DNA of 64,000 nucleotides from an uncultured Draconibacterium sp. (GTDB lineage: Bacteria; Bacteroidota; Bacteroidia; Bacteroidales; Prolixibacteraceae), in contig NZ_OY775906.1 of the NCBI RefSeq assembly GCF_963675065.1, forward strand, positions 2,644,001 to 2,708,000, given 5' to 3'. The translations under genes and the position numbers were made by a program. Below the pieces are notes generated by a model, which worked only from the letters and a program-made list of their open reading frames with translations, ran no database searches and had not been told where the DNA came from. Positions 51,874 through 61,396 of the stretch are shown here, in pieces; the first letter of the stretch is position 1, and the number at the start of each line of letters is the position of its first letter.

Positions 51874-54282
51874 TTATGAACGATTGTATCGGTATTTACG
51901 AACAAGGTTGTAAACCAGTGCAAAGACAGTGATCAAAAGCAGTGGCAGCAATACATTCAGCCATTTCCAGAAAGCCGCTTCTTCACGCAGTTTTACTTTG
52001 TCGAGTAAGCGCATTTTTAACGATCGGCCGCGCAGCTGCATAATTCCTTGTTTATCATCGAGGTATGAAATAGCATTCATCAGAAATTCCTTATTCCCAA
52101 AAACCTGCCCCGAAACCTCATCAAAACCAAGTTCCTGAATTTTAGGCGGATTGGTAGAATAATTAACTTTATTGGTTATCATCCCACCATCGGCAATCAC
52201 TATCATTTGTGTTGGCTGACTTTCCGTAATCATATCGGCCGAAGAATAACCGTAGTTTTCCACCATCCGGTTTTTATAGTTCGAGGTAAACACGCCTTCC
52301 AACAAAACGCCAACCGGAATATCCGACTGTGTAAATAATTCACGAGCCGGTGGATTATTAATGTTTGCCAAACTCACCGACGACGGCGCTTTTATCCGGC
52401 GCGCATATGGCGAGGTACTCAGAATCACTTCTTTTTGGATAGCTGAATTGGCAGAAACCGTATCAAGCGATGAAACAAATTCCGTTTTTACCCAGTTCAG
52501 GTTTCGGCTGATCGGGTGATTATCGTTAGGTGTTAGCAGTGGCGAATAATACCACGGATGCAAAGTGTAACGTGGCGGATTACCCGGCGCCGCAGTGTTT
52601 ACGCGAATCTGAATACAGTTTACATCCTGCAACAACTCGTAATTTAAACGAACGCCGTAGCGAAACAACTGGTCGCCAATATTCATATCGTTTGGAAATG
52701 AGTAGGTTTGAAATCCTTTGCTCAAACTATCGAGGCTCACCTGAACCGGGTCAACCAGCCACATCAGTTTTCCACCTTTCATCAGGTACTGGTCAATGGC
52801 TATTTTAGAAGTCTCCGGAAATTCCTTTTTCGGATTGGCAATTACCAAAATGTCAACATCCGAACCGTTCAGATCAGCAGCTTCCAGCATATCAATCTCA
52901 AAATCGGAAGAAAGTGCACGCGCAATATCTGCCACTTCATACTGATTCGCCTCATCGTGCCCCTGTAAAAATGCCAGCACCGACTTTTTCTTTCGCATCA
53001 GTTTATGAAATGCATTTACCAACTCGAACTCGATGGTTTCCACTGAATGGTTAAAGTTATTTTCGTAACTGGTGTACGGATTGTTTTTCAGGAAATTAAC
53101 CGCCAGCTCTTTGTTCTGATAACGAATAATCGCCCCCGGAAAAATAAAACGAGAACTCACACCTTGCTCGGTTTTATGCCCAAAATTAATTCGTGGCACA
53201 CCTCTGTTTACCAGCCCGGCAATAAACTCTTCCTGCTTTTCGATATTCCCAATACTGTACGGATTAAAAATGCGTACCCGAATTGGAGCTGAACTGTAGG
53301 CATTCAGCACAGCAATTTTCTCCAATACTTCGTTTTGTATTTTTCTTAATCCCGCTTCCAGCTCGCCACTCAAATACAACTCCACCTCCACCGGCCCCTC
53401 CAGACCGCTTACCATTTGTTTACTTACATCCGATAACGAATAACGTTTTTCAGCCGTCAGGTCGATACGGTATAAAAAGTTGGACGAAATGGCGAGTACC
53501 AGCAAAACAGCCAGCGGAACAACCACCGCCCGGACTTTAGCTTTTGTTTTTCGGAGTTTTCCTTTTCGTAAAATCAGGGTAGTGCCATATAAAAACAAAA
53601 AGGCCATACCGATAAAATACAGGATATCGCGCATATCCACCACGCCCCGCGAAATGGACAGGTAGTGATCGTTAATACTCAGCCACGAAAAAAGTTGCTC
53701 CAGTAAATATGGAACTTCGGCCGATGCCACAAACTCAAAACCGAGGTAAAAGATAAACGACAGCGACATTCCGAAAATGAATGAAACAATCTGGTTGTCG
53801 GTGAGCGACGAGGCAAAAATACCTATGGCCACATAAATTGTTGCCAGGAAAAACAGCCCAAAAAACGATCCCCAGGTTGCGCCGGTATCGATACTACCAA
53901 CCGGATTGCCCAGCCAATAAACCGACAAAAAATACAGTAAAGTAGGCAACAACGAGAAAACAACCAATACCAGCCCGGCGAGAAACTTTGCCGTTACCAG
54001 TTGGAAATCAGCCAAAGGGCGCGTAAGCAGGATTTCGATAGTACCACTGCGTTTTTCGTCGGCAAACATGCGCATGGTAATGGCAGGTACCAAAAACAGG
54101 TACAACCACGGTGCCAGTGTAAAAAGCCCCTGCAGCGTTGCATAGTTCTTATCGGGTATATTGTAATTACCCGGGAAAATCCATAGGAACAAACCGGTAA
54201 CCAATAAAAAAACCAATACGGCCAGGTAACCGATTAGCGATCCGAGAAAAGTTTTTATTTCTTTTTTAAATAAGCTGTACAC
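51874..54282 (-). CDS. Fused GldF-GldG-type ABC transporter permease
   Basis: An 802-residue fusion. Residues 1 to about 240 are the GldF-type ABC-2 permease, with the conserved MRMFADEKRSGTIEILLTRPL and SFIFGMSLSFIFYLG. A linker near residue 245 leads to the GldG-type region (about 250-780), starting after a further span with FLYRIDLTAEKRYSLSDVS and containing EVELYLSG, a periplasmic domain and a final membrane helix before RKYRYNRS. GldA, F and G were found in gliding motility of Flavobacterium; in other Bacteroidota they are widespread and the role is uncertain. No gldA ATPase is adjacent. Confidence 0.9.
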   Translation of the reverse strand: MYSLFKKEIKTFLGSLIGYLAVLVFLLVTGLFLWIFPGNYNIPDKNYATLQGLFTLAPWLYLFLVPAITMRMFADEKRSGTIEILLTRPLADFQLVTAKFLAGLVLVVFSLLPTLLYFLSVYWLGNPVGSIDTGATWGSFFGLFFLATIYVAIGIFASSLTDNQIVSFIFGMSLSFIFYLGFEFVASAEVPYLLEQLFSWLSINDHYLSISRGVVDMRDILYFIGMAFLFLYGTTLILRKGKLRKTKAKVRAVVVPLAVLLVLAISSNFLYRIDLTAEKRYSLSDVSKQMVSGLEGPVEVELYLSGELEAGLRKIQNEVLEKIAVLNAYSSAPIRVRIFNPYSIGNIEKQEEFIAGLVNRGVPRINFGHKTEQGVSSRFIFPGAIIRYQNKELAVNFLKNNPYTSYENNFNHSVETIEFELVNAFHKLMRKKKSVLAFLQGHDEANQYEVADIARALSSDFEIDMLEAADLNGSDVDILVIANPKKEFPETSKIAIDQYLMKGGKLMWLVDPVQVSLDSLSKGFQTYSFPNDMNIGDQLFRYGVRLNYELLQDVNCIQIRVNTAAPGNPPRYTLHPWYYSPLLTPNDNHPISRNLNWVKTEFVSSLDTVSANSAIQKEVILSTSPYARRIKAPSSVSLANINNPPARELFTQSDIPVGVLLEGVFTSNYKNRMVENYGYSSADMITESQPTQMIVIADGGMITNKVNYSTNPPKIQELGFDEVSGQVFGNKEFLMNAISYLDDKQGIMQLRGRSLKMRLLDKVKLREEAAFWKWLNVLLPLLLITVFALVYNLVRKYRYNRS

Positions 54283-54302
54283 TTGATTTCTTATGATTTA
54301 CG

Positions 54303-55433
54303 TTAGGAAGCCAAAGATAACAATTCAACCATTTTTTCGGCTGCCCGTTTCGAACACCCCGGCTCACCCATTAGCTTTTGCATTTCCCGGTAATCCGACA
54401 AAATTCTTTTTCGGTATGTTTCATCGCCAAGTAAACGATCCAGTTCTGCCGTTACTTTTTTAACGGTCATATCTTTCTGGAGCAGCTCTTTAACTGCCAT
54501 TTTTCCCAAAATTATATTGGGTAACGATACCCAGTTGATTTTTAAAACGGCAGCCATGATATAATGCACCAACACGCCGCCTTCAACTTTGTAAAGCACC
54601 GCTTGCGGCACGTGAAACAAAGCCGTTTCCAGAGCTGCTGTTCCGGAAGCTACCAAAGCCGCATGTGCATTATTCAGCAAATCGTAAGTAGATTCGTACA
54701 GCACTTTTATATTGCTGTCTTGCATGCCATCGTACAATTCTTTATCAACCGACGAAACACCTGCCAGCACCACCTGATAATCCTTCCGGCCTTCAACAGC
54801 CTTTTTCATCACAGGTAAAGTACCCTTTATTTCCTGAACGCGACTGCCCGCCAGCAGGGCAATTATCGGGCGTTCATCCAATTCATTTTTTGCTTTAAAT
54901 TCAGCAGCCGATTGGGCTGTTTTTTCAAATTCCGTAATCGAATCGAAGAGCGGATTTCCCACATAGTTTACATCAATACCATGCTTTTTGTAAAAAGCCG
55001 TTTCAAACGGAAAAATAGTAAACATTTCGTCGACAAAAGCCCGCACCTTTTTAACGCGATATTCTTTCCAGGCCCAGAGTTTCGGAGAAATATAATAGTA
55101 AACTTTTATGTTGTTTTGTTTGGCAAACTCTGCAATTCGCAGGTTAAAGCCGGGGTAATCAATCAGAATGAGAACATCGGGTATATAGCTGAGCAGATCT
55201 TTCTTGCAGAACTCCATATTTCGTTTTATGGTCCTGATATTCAGAATCACATTCACAAAACCCATAAACGCCATTTCGCGGTAATGCTTCACCAGCTCGC
55301 CACCAACAGCCTGCATTTTATCGCCGCCAAAAAAACGAAAATCTGCCTCTTTATCGGCAACTTTCAGTTCCTTCATCAGGTTCGAGCCATGCAAATCGCC
55401 CGATGCTTCGCCAGCTATAATGTAGTACCGCAT
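54303..55433 (-). CDS. lpxB: Lipid-A-disaccharide synthase
   Basis: A 376-residue peripheral inner-membrane glycosyltransferase (GT19) that joins UDP-2,3-diacylglucosamine and lipid X in lipid A synthesis. Family blocks: IAGEASGDLHGSNLMKEL at the start, FRFFGGDKMQAVGGE, LALIDYPGFNLR-like VLILIDYPGFNLRIAE, YYISPKLWAWKEYRVK and ALVASGTAALETAL. The length is as usual. It lies 1 base from the upstream small membrane protein gene and is co-transcribed with surE. Confidence 0.96.
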   Translation of the reverse strand: MRYYIIAGEASGDLHGSNLMKELKVADKEADFRFFGGDKMQAVGGELVKHYREMAFMGFVNVILNIRTIKRNMEFCKKDLLSYIPDVLILIDYPGFNLRIAEFAKQNNIKVYYYISPKLWAWKEYRVKKVRAFVDEMFTIFPFETAFYKKHGIDVNYVGNPLFDSITEFEKTAQSAAEFKAKNELDERPIIALLAGSRVQEIKGTLPVMKKAVEGRKDYQVVLAGVSSVDKELYDGMQDSNIKVLYESTYDLLNNAHAALVASGTAALETALFHVPQAVLYKVEGGVLVHYIMAAVLKINWVSLPNIILGKMAVKELLQKDMTVKKVTAELDRLLGDETYRKRILSDYREMQKLMGEPGCSKRAAEKMVELLSLAS

Positions 55434-55434
55434 A

Positions 55435-55737
55435 TTAACCTGCTCTTAAAATTAATACCAGTAAGGCATAAAGAATTGTGGCTCCCAACACACCGCGGGC
55501 TGCCTTTTCGTATTTTAACTTCAGGAAGATCCAAAAGGCGCCAACATTGGTAAAAACACACAGGCTACCTATTTTAACAAGCGCCTGCATTCGTCTCATC
55601 CCGGCGAGATAGTTCAGAAACGACATATCGTTTTCGCCAACCATGTACACGATAAAAAAAATGATTAGAGGTAAAACCAGGCCGGTTAAAACCCCAACTC
55701 CAACTTTGTCGTATTTACTCTGTTTGCTTTTCGGCAT
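55435..55737 (-). CDS. Small three-span membrane protein between surE and lpxB
   Basis: A 100-residue protein with about three membrane helices: VGVGVLTGLVLPLIIFFIVYM, FTNVGAFWIFLKL and GVLGATILYALLVLIL. The N-terminus is basic. No family is recognised. It sits between surE and lpxB with only 10 and 1 bases of spacing, so a role near lipid A or envelope synthesis is a guess from position only. Confidence 0.8.
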   Translation of the reverse strand: MPKSKQSKYDKVGVGVLTGLVLPLIIFFIVYMVGENDMSFLNYLAGMRRMQALVKIGSLCVFTNVGAFWIFLKLKYEKAARGVLGATILYALLVLILRAG

Positions 55738-55747
55738 AGAAGACGGA

Positions 55748-56521
55748 TTAAAACTTCCACGACTTAATTTGCTCCATGGTTTCGTAGCAAGTCATATCAA
55801 CCCGAACGGGAACTACGGTGGCAAAATTATTTTCTAATGCAAAAATATCGGTGTCTTCGGTGTCTTCATCCAAATTCTGAAAATATCCTGATAGCCAGTG
55901 ATATTCTCTTCCGTGCGGATCGGTTCTTTTTTCAAACTCTTCCATCCATTTTCCGTGCGCCTGCCTACAAACTTTAATACCCTGGGGTTTCCCTTTCGGA
56001 ATATTCACATTTAAACAGGTAAACGCCGGAATGCCGTTTTCAATAACACTCTGAAAAACGCGGGCCACAACCATTTTTGCTTTCGAAAAATCAGCATCGG
56101 AACTGTAATCTTCCAGCGAAAAACCGATGGATGGCACACCATGTAAACCACCTTCAATGGCAGCTCCCATTGTTCCACTGTAAATTACGCTGATTGATGC
56201 ATTTGAACCGTGGTTAATTCCCGACACCACGTAATCGGGTGTACGCTCGAACAAACTGTTAAAACTAAGTTTTACACTGTCAACCGGCGTACCATTACAT
56301 TTAAATGTTGGCACACCATGAATCTTTTCTACAGGCACTGCCCGCAGCGGTTGATCAACAGTAATACCACAAGCTTTCCCCGACATGGAAACTTCGGAAG
56401 AAATGACCACAACATCTCCAAAAAATTGCATTACCTCCACCAATTCACGCAAACCTTTCGCATGAATTCCATCGTCGTTTGTGACCAAAATTAATGGCTT
56501 TTCAGAATCGTTTTTTTGCAT
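55748..56521 (-). CDS. surE: 5'/3'-nucleotidase SurE
   Basis: A 257-residue metal-dependent phosphatase acting on nucleoside monophosphates, cytoplasmic. The metal site is in LVTNDDGIHAKGLREL (Asp-Asp) near the N-terminus, with the second site in SGINHGSNASISVIYSGTMGAA. The length is normal. It is the first gene of the surE-membrane protein-lpxB run. Its -7 box lies only 5 bases before the start codon. Confidence 0.95.
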   Translation of the reverse strand: MQKNDSEKPLILVTNDDGIHAKGLRELVEVMQFFGDVVVISSEVSMSGKACGITVDQPLRAVPVEKIHGVPTFKCNGTPVDSVKLSFNSLFERTPDYVVSGINHGSNASISVIYSGTMGAAIEGGLHGVPSIGFSLEDYSSDADFSKAKMVVARVFQSVIENGIPAFTCLNVNIPKGKPQGIKVCRQAHGKWMEEFEKRTDPHGREYHWLSGYFQNLDEDTEDTDIFALENNFATVVPVRVDMTCYETMEQIKSWKF

Positions 56522-56526
56522 GAAAG

Positions 56527-56534
56527 CAAAGATA
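56527..56534 (-). promoter_or_regulatory. -7 element of surE, very close to the start codon
   Basis: Complement of CAAAGATA gives TATCTTTG, a perfect TAnnTTTG. It ends 5 bases before the ATG at 56521, so a leaderless or nearly leaderless transcript is predicted. No clear TTG occurs 17-20 bases upstream. Confidence 0.5.
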
Positions 56535-56711
56535 ATTAGAAATTACTATCTTGTGGCATCAAACCAATTTTATACCAACTATTCTACTATTTCCATTCCC
56601 GTATGAACTCATGAACATTTTAAATCTAACTTGTAGAAGGTCGTTAATCCGAAAATTGTACGATATGAAACTAAATTTGGTCAAAAAATATATTCTTAAA
56701 AAAATTGTACG

Positions 56712-59138
56712 ATGAAATTCTTGAAAAAGCTCACTACATTTTGCATTGTTTCCCTCGTATGGTACGGAGCTGCTGCCCAGGTAGATATCGAGTACCAAAA
56801 ACCACCTAAAGAAATTCTGGAGTTAATTGATTCTCCGGCAGTTCCTTCGGCCGCTTTCGATGCCAAAAATGAAAATATTGTGTTATTGCATCGCAACCAG
56901 TTTAAAAGCATTGCCGAACTATCTGAACCTGAATTACGTTTGGCTGGTTTACGAATTAACCCGGTTACCAACATCGGTAGCAGAACGCGCTACTACACTA
57001 ACATTTCGTTAATGAAAGTTGGCGAACCAAAGGAAATCGAAGTAAGCAATGTCCCAACAGGCGGGCGTCTTGCGAATTTTACATGGTCACCCGACCAACG
57101 CAAAATGGCTTTTACCAACACCGTTATCGAGGGGGTTGAATTATGGGTTCTCGATATTAACGAGGCCGTATGCAAAAAACTTACGGATGCCAAACTGAAC
57201 GGAAATATTGGATCTGCATTTGAGTGGTTTGAAGACAACACCCGGTTACTTGTTAAAATGCTGCCGGCCGACAAAAAACCATTGATCGATAAAGCAACTG
57301 CGGTGCCAACCGGTCCAAAAGTTTCGGTTAGCGATGGACAAAAAGCTCAAAACCGAACGTATCAGGATTTGCTAAAAGACAAAGCTGACGAGTTCAATTT
57401 CAAACAATTAGTACGATCAACACTTTATATCGTTGATTTGGAAGGAAATACTTCGCAATGGAGAAAAACCGCAATGTATACCGGCATGAGTTTTTCTCCA
57501 GATGGTGAATATATTCTGATCTCGACCCTTGGCGAACCATTTTCGTACATTGTAACTTATGGTCGCTTTCCTTCGAAAACAACTATTTACGACAAATCGG
57601 GCAAGCTGGTAAAAGTAATCCGTGATGTGCCGCTTGAAGAAGTACGTCCGAAAGGCTTTATGTCGACCACAAAAGAAATACGCAGCCTGCGCTGGCGCGC
57701 CGATAAACCGGCAAGTATTTACTATGTAAAGGCACTTGACGGAGGAGATCCCGAGGTTGATGTTGATTTCAGAGATGAGCTGCTTACACTTGACGCCCCG
57801 TTTGATGGTGAACCAAAATCGATTTTGAAAACACAACAACGCTTTGATCGTGTTATTTGGGGAAATGATGCTATTGCTATTGCTACCGATGAGTGGTGGA
57901 ATACCCGTAACGAAAAAACATATTTGTTCAGCCCGGGCGATGCATCAGTTGATCCGGTTATTCTTTTCGACCGAAATACAAATGATCGCTATAACGATCC
58001 CGGATCATTTGTCACCACAAAGAACGAGTTAGGAACGTACACGCTTGAGATGGATAATAACACACTGTATCTTACCGGGCGCGGCTATTCGCCCGAAGGT
58101 ATTCGTCCGTTTTTCGATGCATATGACCTGAAAAACAAAGAAACAAAACGTTTATGGCGTGCCAATGGTGAAACAACACTGGAAAACATTTCCCGTGTTA
58201 TCGATGCCGACAAAGGCGTTCTGTTAACGCGCGTTGAAACCAGTACCCAGTATCCGAATTACTACATCAGAAACATAAAAAAACGAATCGCACCGCAGCC
58301 GGTCACTTTCTTTAAAAATCCATACCAAAGTATTGCCAACATTCACAAAGAGATAATTAACTACAAACGAGAAGATGGTTTGGATTTATCTGGAACTTTG
58401 TATTTGCCTGCTGGATATAACATGGACAAAAAAGAAAAATTACCAATGATAATGTGGGCTTATCCGCGCGAATACAAAGATAAATCAACTGCCGGACAGG
58501 TTACCTCATCGCCCCATACATTTACTTATCCGTCTTACGGATCGATTATTTTTTGGGTAACTCGTGGATATGCAATTCTCGACGATGCTGCGTTTCCAAT
58601 CGTTGGAGAAGGCGATAATGAGCCAAACGACAGTTTTCGTGAGCAACTTGTAGCCAACGCAAAAGCGGCCATTGAAGCTGTTGACAAGTTGGGATACATT
58701 GACCGTGAACGGGTTGCTGTTGGCGGCCACTCATACGGCGCTTTTATGACTGCAAACTTATTGTCTCATTCCGATCTTTTTGCTGCCGGAATTGCCCGAA
58801 GCGGTGCCTACAATCGTACGCTTACTCCCTTCGGATTTCAAAGCGAAGAAAGAACTTATTGGGAGGCACCGGAAGTCTATTACAACATGAGTCCATTTAT
58901 GCATGCCGATAAAATGAAAACGCCAATGTTGCTTATTCATGGAATTGCCGATAACAACTCAGGAACTTACCCAATGCAAAGCGAGCGCTATTTTAATGCG
59001 CTGAAAGGTTTAGGAGCACCGGTTCGTTTGGTAATGTTACCAAAAGAAAGTCATGGTTACTCAGCCCGCGAATCAATTTTACACATGCTTTGGGAACAAG
59101 ACCAATGGCTGGAAAAGTATGTTAAGAATAAGAAATAA
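56712..59138 (+). CDS. S9-family peptidase (prolyl-oligopeptidase or glutamyl-endopeptidase-like)
   Basis: An 808-residue exported serine peptidase (signal ending GAAAQ, about residue 23). A beta-propeller domain occupies about residues 40-560. The catalytic alpha/beta hydrolase domain carries the nucleophile in VGGHSYGAFMTANLLSH, an Asp in LLIHGIADNNS and the His in KESHGYSARES. It matches S9 peptidases that include the glutamyl endopeptidases of Bacteroidota. Single-gene unit followed by a strong terminator. Confidence 0.93.
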   Translation: MKFLKKLTTFCIVSLVWYGAAAQVDIEYQKPPKEILELIDSPAVPSAAFDAKNENIVLLHRNQFKSIAELSEPELRLAGLRINPVTNIGSRTRYYTNISLMKVGEPKEIEVSNVPTGGRLANFTWSPDQRKMAFTNTVIEGVELWVLDINEAVCKKLTDAKLNGNIGSAFEWFEDNTRLLVKMLPADKKPLIDKATAVPTGPKVSVSDGQKAQNRTYQDLLKDKADEFNFKQLVRSTLYIVDLEGNTSQWRKTAMYTGMSFSPDGEYILISTLGEPFSYIVTYGRFPSKTTIYDKSGKLVKVIRDVPLEEVRPKGFMSTTKEIRSLRWRADKPASIYYVKALDGGDPEVDVDFRDELLTLDAPFDGEPKSILKTQQRFDRVIWGNDAIAIATDEWWNTRNEKTYLFSPGDASVDPVILFDRNTNDRYNDPGSFVTTKNELGTYTLEMDNNTLYLTGRGYSPEGIRPFFDAYDLKNKETKRLWRANGETTLENISRVIDADKGVLLTRVETSTQYPNYYIRNIKKRIAPQPVTFFKNPYQSIANIHKEIINYKREDGLDLSGTLYLPAGYNMDKKEKLPMIMWAYPREYKDKSTAGQVTSSPHTFTYPSYGSIIFWVTRGYAILDDAAFPIVGEGDNEPNDSFREQLVANAKAAIEAVDKLGYIDRERVAVGGHSYGAFMTANLLSHSDLFAAGIARSGAYNRTLTPFGFQSEERTYWEAPEVYYNMSPFMHADKMKTPMLLIHGIADNNSGTYPMQSERYFNALKGLGAPVRLVMLPKESHGYSARESILHMLWEQDQWLEKYVKNKK

Positions 59139-59156
59139 AAAGCTTTGGAAAAATGT

Positions 59157-59196
59157 AAAAAGTCCAAAACAGGATAAAACTTGTTTTGGACTTTTT
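59157..59196 (+). terminator. Intrinsic terminator of the S9 peptidase gene
   Basis: AAAAAGTCCAAAACA (59157-59171) pairs exactly with TGTTTTGGACTTTTT (59182-59196): a 15-base stem with a 10-base loop. Confidence 0.9.
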
Positions 59197-59238
59197 CATT
59201 TTAGAAATTGTTTAACATTTTCTTCAACAGTATTCGAT

Positions 59239-59267
59239 TTTGAAGGTTATATAAAAGTCTAACTTTG
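59239..59267 (+). promoter_or_regulatory. Predicted promoter of the aldo/keto reductase gene
   Basis: TTTG at 59239-59242 and a perfect TAACTTTG at 59260-59267, spaced 17 bases; start near 59272. Confidence 0.62.
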
Positions 59268-59299
59268 TCGTTCGTAAATAAAATTTTGACTGCACTATT

Positions 59300-60487
59300 A
59301 TGTCCGTAATTCTAAATAAAAAAGAGGGAATGCAATACCGCCGTTTTGGCAAAACCGAGAAACACCTGAGTACGATCACTCTGGGAGGCATGCGATTTAA
59401 ACATGGCTGGGACGATCCGCGTCGAGAAATTCCTGAAGATACTTTCGCAGAATGTTTAAACACTGTTCAACTGGCATTTGATGCGGGTATTAACCACATT
59501 GAAACAGCGTGGGGCTACAAAAAAAGCGAAACAGCTTATGGTAAGATTTTAAATGACGAATTAGCAATTCCACGTACTTCGTACCATTTAATGACCAAAG
59601 GAAATCCAATGACAGCTGATGCCACCTATGAAATGGTTGAAAACCAGTTGCGCGATTTGCAAACCGATTACCTCGATTTTTACGGCTGGCACGGAATAAA
59701 TACACCCGAGCTACTTGAGCAAAGCTGCAAAAGCGGCGGCCCGGTAGAGGCACTGTTAAAGTTAAAAGAAGAAGGCATAATACAACATGTTGGATTCAGC
59801 ACACACGCGCCAATGGAGGTGATTGTGCGTGCCATTGAAACCGGTTTGTTTGAGTTTGTGAACCTGCATTACTACTATTTCAACCAACGCAACCTGGCAG
59901 CAGTACAAATGGCCGAAGTGAACGATATGGGTGTTTTCATTATCTCGCCAAACGATAAAGGCGGCCAGCTGTTTAATGCTCCGGCCAAAGTAAAAGACGC
60001 CACATATCCGCTTACACCCATTCAGTGGAATGCGCGGTTTTGTTTAAATAATCCGGCCATTCACACGCTTTCGTTCGGGATAACAGAAAAAGAACATTTT
60101 GAGGAAATGAAAGGCATTTTCCCAACCACATCGCCATGGAGTCGGGCTGATTACGAAACAAAATTAAAACTGGATAGCTTTTTATTCGACGATCCGTATG
60201 CCGTTTATGAGGGTTTTGATATGCAAAACGATCCGTCGGGGATTAACATACCCGAAGTGCTGCGTTTACGCCGGCTTTGGAAATCGTATGACATGATCGA
60301 TTTTGCCAAATACCGCTACAAAACATTTCAAGAGAAAAGCCACTGGTTTCCGGGAGAATTGCCTACACAACCAAATCTGAATAAAATAGATACAACTAAA
60401 ATTCCGACTCATATTCCATTAAAAGAGCTATTTGCTGAAACTCATCAGTCGTTATATAAACCGGAATACAAATTAGCTAAAAATTAA
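59300..60487 (+). CDS. Aldo/keto reductase
   Basis: A 395-residue TIM-barrel oxidoreductase. Catalytic positions: the usual Asp of the tetrad is Glu here (INHIETAWGYKKSE), the Tyr follows in WGYKKSE, the Lys is in HLMTKGNP and the His in YGWHGINTPE. An AKR subfamily with Glu at the Asp position exists. The C-terminal 80 residues lack the ferredoxin Cys motif of related proteins. Start alternative: ATG at 59330 (MQYRRFGKTEKH), which matches the typical family beginning better; the longer form adds 10 residues. Confidence 0.88.
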   Translation: MSVILNKKEGMQYRRFGKTEKHLSTITLGGMRFKHGWDDPRREIPEDTFAECLNTVQLAFDAGINHIETAWGYKKSETAYGKILNDELAIPRTSYHLMTKGNPMTADATYEMVENQLRDLQTDYLDFYGWHGINTPELLEQSCKSGGPVEALLKLKEEGIIQHVGFSTHAPMEVIVRAIETGLFEFVNLHYYYFNQRNLAAVQMAEVNDMGVFIISPNDKGGQLFNAPAKVKDATYPLTPIQWNARFCLNNPAIHTLSFGITEKEHFEEMKGIFPTTSPWSRADYETKLKLDSFLFDDPYAVYEGFDMQNDPSGINIPEVLRLRRLWKSYDMIDFAKYRYKTFQEKSHWFPGELPTQPNLNKIDTTKIPTHIPLKELFAETHQSLYKPEYKLAKN

Positions 60488-60520
60488 TATCTTAGTACGA
60501 TAAACCAAAAACCGTTAAAA

Positions 60521-61294
60521 ATGAAATCTAAACCAATTCTTTCAGCCGCAGTTTTTATAATTGCACTGTTTTCCTTTTCACAACTTCTTGCCGGCAACTA
60601 TTATCAAATAAAAGTATATAGTCTGGACAATCCCAGCCAGGAAGAGCGAATTGACAATTACCTAAAAAGCACTTTTCTGAAAGCTGCACACGAAGCAGGA
60701 ATTGACAACGTTGGAGTTTTTAAACCCATTGAAACTGATCCGGATTATGGAAAAAAAATATTTGTACTCATTCCTTTAAACGACTTGAGCGAAATTGAAA
60801 AAATAGAAGATCAACTCAGTCGCATTGAATTAAATTCCGAAAGTGCCGATTACATTAATGCAGCACACGACAATCCGCCATTTAAGCGCGTAGAAACGAC
60901 TATTTTAAAAGCATTTTCTGAAATGCCAAACTATCATAAACCGGCTTTCGACACGCCAAAACAGGAACAGATCTTTCAGATACGAAGTTATGAAGGAGCT
61001 ACTGAAAAGCTTTACCAAAAGAAAGTTGAAATGTTTAACGAGGGAGGAGAGCTTGCAATATTTAAAGACCTTGGTTTCAATCCCGTGTTTTTTGGAGAAG
61101 TTTTGGCCGGAGCAAATATGCCGAACCTTATTTATATGACTTCGTTTAAAAACATCGATTCGAATAAAGAACTGTGGGAAGCATTTGGTGTACATCCGAA
61201 ATGGGAAGAATTAAAAAACGATAAAGCTTATGCCAATACGGTTTCTCATATCGACAATTGGTTATGTCATCCAACCGCATACTCCGATTTTTAA
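60521..61294 (+). CDS. Exported NIPSNAP-family protein
   Basis: A 257-residue protein with an N-terminal signal peptide (to about residue 26, QLLAG) and two NIPSNAP ferredoxin-like repeats: YYQIKVYSLDNPSQ near the start and EQIFQIRSYEGATEKLYQKKVEMFNEGGELAIFKDLGFNPVFFG in the second half. The biochemical role of bacterial NIPSNAP proteins is not established; relatives occur beside sugar oxidoreductases. It is 33 bases downstream of the aldo/keto reductase, so the two may act together on a sugar derivative. Confidence 0.87.
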   Translation: MKSKPILSAAVFIIALFSFSQLLAGNYYQIKVYSLDNPSQEERIDNYLKSTFLKAAHEAGIDNVGVFKPIETDPDYGKKIFVLIPLNDLSEIEKIEDQLSRIELNSESADYINAAHDNPPFKRVETTILKAFSEMPNYHKPAFDTPKQEQIFQIRSYEGATEKLYQKKVEMFNEGGELAIFKDLGFNPVFFGEVLAGANMPNLIYMTSFKNIDSNKELWEAFGVHPKWEELKNDKAYANTVSHIDNWLCHPTAYSDF

Positions 61295-61361
61295 ACTAAT
61301 CTTACGGAACCCTTAATAATCCTTAAAATAATTGTCTGTTGTAGTCAACCTCAAACAAGGC

Positions 61362-61392
61362 TTGTTGTTATATTGAAATAATCTTACTTTTG
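61362..61392 (+). promoter_or_regulatory. Predicted promoter of the alpha/beta hydrolase gene
   Basis: TTG at 61362-61364 and a perfect TACTTTTG at 61385-61392, spaced 20 bases. The ATG at 61397 is only 5 bases past the -7 box, so the transcript would be leaderless. Confidence 0.65.
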
Positions 61393-61396
61393 CAGC

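Noticed and set aside
54912..55553. Open frame of 213 codons opposite lpxB
   Set aside because: It shadows a well-conserved lpxB on the other strand and has no recognisable domain.
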